DNA from: an uncultured Collinsella sp.
GTDB lineage: Bacteria; Actinomycetota; Coriobacteriia; Coriobacteriales; Coriobacteriaceae
Assembly: GCA_902464645.1 (NCBI GenBank)
Contig: CABQKL010000075.1
Span: 1 to 9,156 of the forward strand
Length of the DNA: 9,156 nt
Reading direction: 5' to 3'
Of the stretch, positions 4,858 through 9,156 are shown piece after piece. The stretch's first letter is position 1. Each line of letters begins with the position of its first letter. The notes below the pieces were generated by a model that was given only the letters and a program-made list of their open reading frames with translations, had not been told where the DNA came from and made no database searches. The position numbers and the translations under genes are program-made.

Positions 4858-6747
4858 ATGAACGGAGTTTTGCTCATGGTTGTGGCCGCGGCGGTGCTCG
4901 CCTGCGGCTATCTGGGCTATGGCCGATGGCTGGCCAACAAGTGGGGCGTTGACAAAGAGGCCCTCACGCCGGCCAAGCGCATGAAGGACGGCAACAGCTT
5001 CTCGCCCGTCTCCGCCTTCACCGCGTTCTCGCACCAGTTCAGCTCGATCTGCGGTGCCGGCCCTGTTACGGGTACGATCGTCGCTATGGCCTTCGGCTGG
5101 CTTCCCGTCGTGCTCTGGGTCCTCGTCGGTGGCATCTTCTTTGGCGCCGTCCACGACTTTGGCGCCCTGTACGCCTCGATGAAGAACAACGGCAAGTCCC
5201 TGGCCCAGCTCATCGAGAAGTACATCGGCAAGACCGGCCGTCGCCTGTTCCTGCTGTTCTGCTGGCTGTTCTGCATCATCGTCATCGCCGCCTTCACCGA
5301 CATGGTCTGCAAGACGTTCATGTTCACCCCGGCCGTTGACGCTTCTGGTGCTGCTACCGGTGCCGTCGACTTCACCAAGTCCTATGCCGCCGGCTGCGCT
5401 GGTACCATCTCCATCCTGTTCACCTTCGTCGCCATCGCCTTTGGTTGGGCCCAGAAGAAGTTCAACCTCACCGGCGCTGCCGAGTTCGTCACCGGCGTGG
5501 TCCTCATGGTTCTCATGTTCGCCGTCGGTATGCAGTTCCCGGTCTACCTGGATAAGTTCCAGTGGTTCGCCGTCGTCATGGTCTACCTGGTCTTCGCTGG
5601 CGCTATGCCCATCCAGATGCTCAAGACTCCGCGTGACTACCTCACTTCCATCATGATGATCGTCATGATCGTCTGCGCTGTCCTCGGCATCGTCGTCCTG
5701 GGCGTCAACGGTCAGGCCACTATCACCGCTCCGGTCTTCACCGGCTTCTCCACTGCCTCCGGCATGATGTTCCCGGTCCTGTTCGTCTCTGTCGCTTGCG
5801 GTGCTCTCTCCGGTTTCCACAGCCTCGTTTCTTCCGGCACCTCTTCTAAACAGGTCGAGAAGGAGCAGGACGCCGTCAAGGTCGGTTACGGCGCCATGAT
5901 TGTCGAGTCCTTCGTCGGCATCCTTGCCATCATCGTCGCCGGCATCATGTTCTCCGATATGAACACCGCCGGTACTGGCGCCCTCAACGCCGGTGTCGCT
6001 TCCACCCCGTTCCAGATCTTCGCCGCTGGCATCTCCCGCGGTATGCAGGCCTTCGGTGTTGACGGCACGCTCGCTACCGTCTTCATGACCATGAACGTCT
6101 CCGCTCTGGCCCTGACCTCGCTCGACGCCGTCGCCCGCATCGCCCGCACTTCGTTCTCTGAGTTCTTTGCCCAGACCAACGACGCCCTGGCCATCGAGTC
6201 CAAGGCCGGCTACATGAAGGTCCTCGGCAACCCCTGGTTCGCCACGGTTGTCACCCTGCTTCCTGGTCTCGCCCTCGCTTTTGGTGGTTATGCCAACATC
6301 TGGCCGCTCTTTGGTGCTTCCAACCAGCTGCTCGGCGGTATGACCATGATCACCCTCGCCGTGTTCTGCAAGTGCACCGGCCGCAAGGGTTGGATGCTCT
6401 ACGTGCCCGTCGTCTTCCTGCTCTGCTGCACCTTCACCTCGCTGGTCCAGAGCGCCATGGGCTGCATGACCGCCGTCCAGGCCTACGGCTTCTTCGGTAC
6501 CATCCCGGCTACCGCCACCACGGCTGCCGTTTCCGTCGCCGCTACCAAGGGCCTGCAGCTCGTCTTCGCCGTCCTGCTGATGGTCCTGGGCCTCATCGTT
6601 GCCGTCAACTGCCTCAAGGAGTTCTTCGGCAAGGAGGCCGGTTCCATGCCCGACGAGGAGCCCGAGTGGTCCGAGATGGGCAAAGTCGAGTATGGCCGCG
6701 CCGCTGCCGCCGAGGCTCCCGCCGACGCCGAGGCTGCCAAGGCGTAA
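4858..6747 (+). CDS. cstA: CstA-family carbon starvation / peptide transporter
   Basis: Inner-membrane transporter of the CstA family; characterised members import peptides, and CstA and BtsT of E. coli also take up pyruvate. At 629 residues it fits the family. It starts with a membrane helix (about 2-22) and has many hydrophobic segments up to about residue 595. Conserved blocks are FSHQFSSICGAGPVTG from 57, the GWLPVVLW...GAVHDF stretch (80-101), SSGTSSKQVEKEQDAVKVGYG and, near the end, PLFGASNQLLGGMT. The tail is acidic and Ala-rich. AGGAGG (4845-4850) stands seven bases before the ATG, an excellent site. Codons are far more biased than in the neighbours (mostly C-ending, Phe nearly always TTC), suggesting high expression. 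Expression is probably controlled by the leader attenuator and perhaps the promoter palindrome. It is monocistronic, with its own terminator. The exact substrate cannot be read from the sequence. Confidence 0.95.
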   Translation: MNGVLLMVVAAAVLACGYLGYGRWLANKWGVDKEALTPAKRMKDGNSFSPVSAFTAFSHQFSSICGAGPVTGTIVAMAFGWLPVVLWVLVGGIFFGAVHDFGALYASMKNNGKSLAQLIEKYIGKTGRRLFLLFCWLFCIIVIAAFTDMVCKTFMFTPAVDASGAATGAVDFTKSYAAGCAGTISILFTFVAIAFGWAQKKFNLTGAAEFVTGVVLMVLMFAVGMQFPVYLDKFQWFAVVMVYLVFAGAMPIQMLKTPRDYLTSIMMIVMIVCAVLGIVVLGVNGQATITAPVFTGFSTASGMMFPVLFVSVACGALSGFHSLVSSGTSSKQVEKEQDAVKVGYGAMIVESFVGILAIIVAGIMFSDMNTAGTGALNAGVASTPFQIFAAGISRGMQAFGVDGTLATVFMTMNVSALALTSLDAVARIARTSFSEFFAQTNDALAIESKAGYMKVLGNPWFATVVTLLPGLALAFGGYANIWPLFGASNQLLGGMTMITLAVFCKCTGRKGWMLYVPVVFLLCCTFTSLVQSAMGCMTAVQAYGFFGTIPATATTAAVSVAATKGLQLVFAVLLMVLGLIVAVNCLKEFFGKEAGSMPDEEPEWSEMGKVEYGRAAAAEAPADAEAAKA

Positions 6748-6787
6748 TCGACCTGACGAGTTGAACGTCACATCTATACAACTCGAT

Positions 6788-6825
6788 AAGACCGGGTCCG
6801 CGGCTGCGCGGGCTCGGTCTTTTTT
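6788..6825 (+). terminator. Intrinsic terminator after cstA
   Basis: A GC-rich hairpin, 6788-6801 pairing with 6808-6821 (14 pairs, two of them G-U) around the loop GGCTGC, runs into six T residues (6820-6825). It begins 40 nt after the cstA stop and isolates cstA from the next gene. Confidence 0.88.
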
Positions 6826-6866
6826 CATGCAAAAGCGGGCGATGCCCGAGTGTTCTCGCAGATGTT

Positions 6867-6896
6867 TTGCGTGGATAAGGGCGCGCGTTGTACCAT
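6867..6896 (+). promoter_or_regulatory. Weak promoter candidate for the JetD-like gene
   Basis: TTGCGT (6867-6872) and TACCAT (6891-6896), 18 bp apart, each match four of six consensus bases. A terminator lies upstream, so this gene needs its own promoter between 6826 and 6930, but the boxes are not distinctive. Confidence 0.3.
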
Positions 6897-6918
6897 ATAG
6901 ACGTATATGTGTACATAT
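6894..6918. promoter_or_regulatory. Overlapping AT-rich palindromes before the JetD-like gene
   Basis: CATATA-GACG-TATATG (6894-6909) and ATATGT-GT-ACATAT (6905-6918) are two perfect inverted repeats sharing bases 6905-6909. They lie between the promoter candidate and the ribosome binding site, a fitting place for an operator, perhaps for autoregulation. The AT content stands out against the GC-rich surroundings. Confidence 0.4.
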
Positions 6919-6926
6919 GAAAGGGG
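6919..6926 (+). promoter_or_regulatory. Ribosome binding site deciding the GTG start at 6931
   Basis: GAAAGGGG sits four bases before GTG 6931. The upstream in-frame ATG at 6907 has no purine-rich site before it and lies inside the palindromes, so GTG is preferred. Confidence 0.6.
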
Positions 6927-6930
6927 CCCC

Positions 6931-9120
6931 GTGGCCAAGACGGTATATTCCGATAACCAAAATAATGTCGATGCCCTGGCTGAGCGTCTGAGCAGCCAGA
7001 CGTCGCTTTCTGCCGAGCGCGCCAAGCTAGTTGCCTACGACCTGCTCTGCCGCAAGGCACTCAAGATCAAGTCGAGCGCGCTGGCGCAGATTTTCCGCTC
7101 CGTCGATAAGGAATGCGACACCAAGGCGATGCGCGACGAACTCATCGCGGCAAAGATCGTTACCAAGATCGAGGGCAGCGGCATTAACGGACGTCCGGCG
7201 TTCTATACCATTCATGCCGAGATAAGTGATGCTCAGGAGCAGCTTGCCGAGGCTGTCGAAGAGGCCGTCGAGGACGCTGTCGAGGCGCCCGCTTCGGTGG
7301 AAACGGCCCCGCGCGAGCATGTCGATACCGACGAGCTGCTCGATGAGAACGTCGTTCGCGCCTTTACGGCCAAGGCCGGCCGCGGCGGTTTTGGTGGGGG
7401 CGGAAAGCGCGATGCTCAGCGCCGTGCCCAGCAGGAGCGCTTCCGTCGTGCCGTGGCTCAAAAGGATGAACTCGATACCGAGACTGTTGTGACCGAGGTT
7501 GCCGCTGAGTCGCAAAAGCCCGTGGAGGAGCAAAAGCCCGTGGAGGCCCAAGAGCCCAAGCGTCGTCGCGGTGCTCACTTTAAGGCTGTGCAGCAGGATG
7601 TCGCGCATGAGGCTGAAGAGCCTTCCGAGGTTGCAGGCGATGCTGAGGAGTCTGCCAAGAGGGTTTCGGGTTCGTGTCGTCCCGGCCGCGGTTTTGCGGG
7701 GCGCGCGTATCCCATAAAGCGTCAGGAGAAGGGCGAGCCGGCTTCGACCGCTCAGGCCGATAAGGCCGAACAAACTGAGAAAACCGTTGAGCCGGTGGCT
7801 TGCGAGCAGCAACCTTCCGAGTCGCAGTCTGCGGCTGACACCGAGGTCAAAGCTCAACAGTCCGCTGATAAGCAGACAGGGGAGAGCGCCTCAAGCAAGC
7901 CCCGCCGCCGTCGTCACCGCGGCGGTCGTGGCTCAAATGCCGAGGCCGCGGCCGAGAAGGCAGCGATGCAAAGCAAGGATGCGAAGGCTGAGGCCCTGGT
8001 GGAGCAGCCCAAGCGCCAGCCGGCGAAGGGGGACAAGCCCGAGCGCTCGCAAAAGGGTCCGTCCGCGCCAAAGCAAGAGCGCAAAGCTCAGGCGGATTCC
8101 AAGCGCAAATCCCAGGCGCAGCCCAAACCGACTGCAAACGATGCGGCCGCCCAGCAGCCTGAGCTGCCCGCTCATGGCGAGGTTTCGGCGTTTGCTCTGG
8201 CCCGTGTCCTGGGCAGGCAGCTGCTCAAGGTCGTTCCCACGCCTACGGCGCTCTCCAAGATTAAGGAGCAGCAGACTCAAATCGTTAAGGTCGAGGGCAA
8301 GGACGGCAATAAGGCTCCGCAGCGCACTCAGCACAACGAGATGTCCAACCGCAAGATTGCCGAGGAGATTGCGATCATCCAGGCTTGGATAGAGCAGAAT
8401 CGCGGCGCCGACACGCCGGTCGCTTCGCGTCGCCAGCGCGCCTACCAGATTTTTAACGATGAGAAGGCCTTTGACGGCAAACACGGCGAGCGCCTGATTC
8501 GGCGTATGACCGAAAAGGGCATCAGCATGCAGGCAATCAAGGTTGCTCCCAACCGTCCTGTGCACTTTACGGGCTTCTTTACGCTGGGCGCCGACAAGCC
8601 GTTCATTATGGTTGAGAACCTGGACACCTATGACGAGATCGTCAAGCTCCTGCGCGGCCGCAAGCACGCCAAGCTTTTTGGCACCAAGGTGGGTGGCGTG
8701 ATCTTTGGCGGCGGCTGCAAGGCGAGCGTTTCACACGCACTGGATGATTATCTGGCCGAGATCGGCTATCGCTTTAACTATGTCTACTACGTGGGCGACA
8801 TTGACCGAGAGGGTGCGCGCATTGTCGAGCAGACCCGTAACGCCAATGTGGTTGAGATTCGCCTGCATGCCGGTATGTATCGCGCCATGCTCGCCGAGCA
8901 CAAGCGTCGCGTGAAAGCTGGCGGCGAGTGCGAGCCCGCAGCTGCCAACCAGGGTGTGCCGCAGAACCTGGCTGCGACGATCAAAGATCTGCCCATGGTC
9001 ACGCGCGTGCAGTTCCGCAACGTGCTACGTGAAGGCGGGCGCATTCCGCAGGAGATTCTGATGACCGCCGACTATCGGGATGGCGACTCGGGAAGCTTCG
9101 ACCGCATGCTGAACAATTAG
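6931..9120 (+). CDS. Orphan JetD-like Toprim (DUF2220) protein with winged-helix-like N-terminus and disordered linker
   Basis: Length is 729 residues from the GTG at 6931 (737 from ATG 6907). Residues 1-95 are helical and end in GRPAFYTI, like the wing of a winged-helix DNA-binding fold (inference). Residues about 100-410 are low complexity, rich in Glu, Ala, Lys and Gln, with GRGGFGGGGKR and RRRRHRGGRG patches that could bind nucleic acid. The C-terminal part, about 475 to the end, resembles DUF2220/JetD: SRRQRAYQIFNDEKAF, then MVENLDTY with the Toprim glutamate (Glu562), then GDIDREG with the paired aspartates (Asp623, Asp625). JetD is the topoisomerase VI-like nuclease subunit of Wadjet plasmid defence. 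JetA, JetB and JetC are absent and the neighbours are housekeeping genes, so a Wadjet role is not supported here. A DNA- or RNA-directed nuclease is possible. The gene appears monocistronic. Toprim assignment is fairly sure, function unknown. Confidence 0.8.
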   Translation: MAKTVYSDNQNNVDALAERLSSQTSLSAERAKLVAYDLLCRKALKIKSSALAQIFRSVDKECDTKAMRDELIAAKIVTKIEGSGINGRPAFYTIHAEISDAQEQLAEAVEEAVEDAVEAPASVETAPREHVDTDELLDENVVRAFTAKAGRGGFGGGGKRDAQRRAQQERFRRAVAQKDELDTETVVTEVAAESQKPVEEQKPVEAQEPKRRRGAHFKAVQQDVAHEAEEPSEVAGDAEESAKRVSGSCRPGRGFAGRAYPIKRQEKGEPASTAQADKAEQTEKTVEPVACEQQPSESQSAADTEVKAQQSADKQTGESASSKPRRRRHRGGRGSNAEAAAEKAAMQSKDAKAEALVEQPKRQPAKGDKPERSQKGPSAPKQERKAQADSKRKSQAQPKPTANDAAAQQPELPAHGEVSAFALARVLGRQLLKVVPTPTALSKIKEQQTQIVKVEGKDGNKAPQRTQHNEMSNRKIAEEIAIIQAWIEQNRGADTPVASRRQRAYQIFNDEKAFDGKHGERLIRRMTEKGISMQAIKVAPNRPVHFTGFFTLGADKPFIMVENLDTYDEIVKLLRGRKHAKLFGTKVGGVIFGGGCKASVSHALDDYLAEIGYRFNYVYYVGDIDREGARIVEQTRNANVVEIRLHAGMYRAMLAEHKRRVKAGGECEPAAANQGVPQNLAATIKDLPMVTRVQFRNVLREGGRIPQEILMTADYRDGDSGSFDRMLNN
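7513..7557 (+). repeat. 18-bp tandem repeat in the linker of the JetD-like gene
   Basis: Two near-identical 18-bp units (7513-7530 and 7531-7548, differing at two bases) plus a diverged half unit (7549-7557) encode QKPVEE, QKPVEA and QEP. The in-frame unit suggests that the linker grows and shrinks by slippage. Confidence 0.75.
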
Positions 9121-9126
9121 GGACGT

Positions 9127-9156
9127 GCGGCCCCGACGGGCCGGGCATTAAGTTTG
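9127..9156. repeat. Relative of the 4194-4226 repeat arm, cut by the window end
   Basis: Seven bases after the last stop codon begins GCGGCCCCGACGGGCCGG, then CATTAAGTTTG. It matches the left arm after tsaD (GCGGTCCCCGACC...GGGGCCGGATATAAGGTTT) with a few gaps and changes. Internally GGCCC (9129-9133) pairs with GGGCC (9138-9142). Whether a second arm follows cannot be seen. Confidence 0.55.

Noticed and set aside
4699..6960. 753-codon open frame on the - strand opposite cstA
   Set aside because: Its product is almost all Gly, Asp, Glu and His, the antisense image of the strongly C-ending codons of cstA. The + strand frame has clear CstA motifs.
6931..9120. A Wadjet (JetABCD) defence system
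   Set aside because: Only a JetD-like Toprim protein is present. The gene before it is cstA behind a strong terminator, and nothing in the window resembles JetA, JetB or the SMC-like JetC.

Overview
The window looks like chromosomal DNA from a high-GC actinobacterium of the class Coriobacteriia, most likely Collinsella or a close relative. This rests on GC-rich codon use, the alr / tsaE / tsaB-rimI-tsaD gene order and the protein sequences as I recognise them; no search was run. All recognised genes lie on the + strand.

Region 1 (1-4181) is a tight operon. It holds the 3' part of alanine racemase (alr), a family 4 iron-sulfur uracil-DNA glycosylase, the ATPase TsaE, and one 794-residue polypeptide joining TsaB, a RimI-like N-acetyltransferase and TsaD. 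TsaE, TsaB and TsaD together perform the last step of t6A37 tRNA modification. RimI acetylates protein N-termini (ribosomal protein bS18 in E. coli). Gaps are 8 and 15 nt, followed by a 14-nt overlap.

Region 2 (4182-4857) has no large gene but is full of structure. It starts with a perfect 33-bp inverted repeat enclosing a smaller hairpin, probably the end of the operon transcript. A relative of this repeat begins just after the last gene and is cut by the window edge. Then come a short hairpin, a sigma70-type promoter with a palindrome in its spacer, a second inverted repeat, a 14-codon leader ORF ending in a run of Ile and Val codons, a set of competing RNA stems, and a strong intrinsic terminator 35 nt before cstA. 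This looks like ribosome-mediated transcription attenuation by branched-chain amino acid supply, acting on a peptide transporter gene.

Region 3 (4858-6825) is cstA, encoding a carbon-starvation / peptide transporter with strongly biased codons, closed by its own intrinsic terminator.

Region 4 (6826-9156) carries a 729-residue protein. It has a winged-helix-like N-terminus, about 310 residues of low-complexity charged linker with Arg/Gly-rich patches, and a C-terminal Toprim domain of the DUF2220 / JetD type. No JetA, JetB or JetC partner is present, so it is not a visible Wadjet operon. The orphan JetD-like protein and the cstA attenuator are the two most interesting items here.
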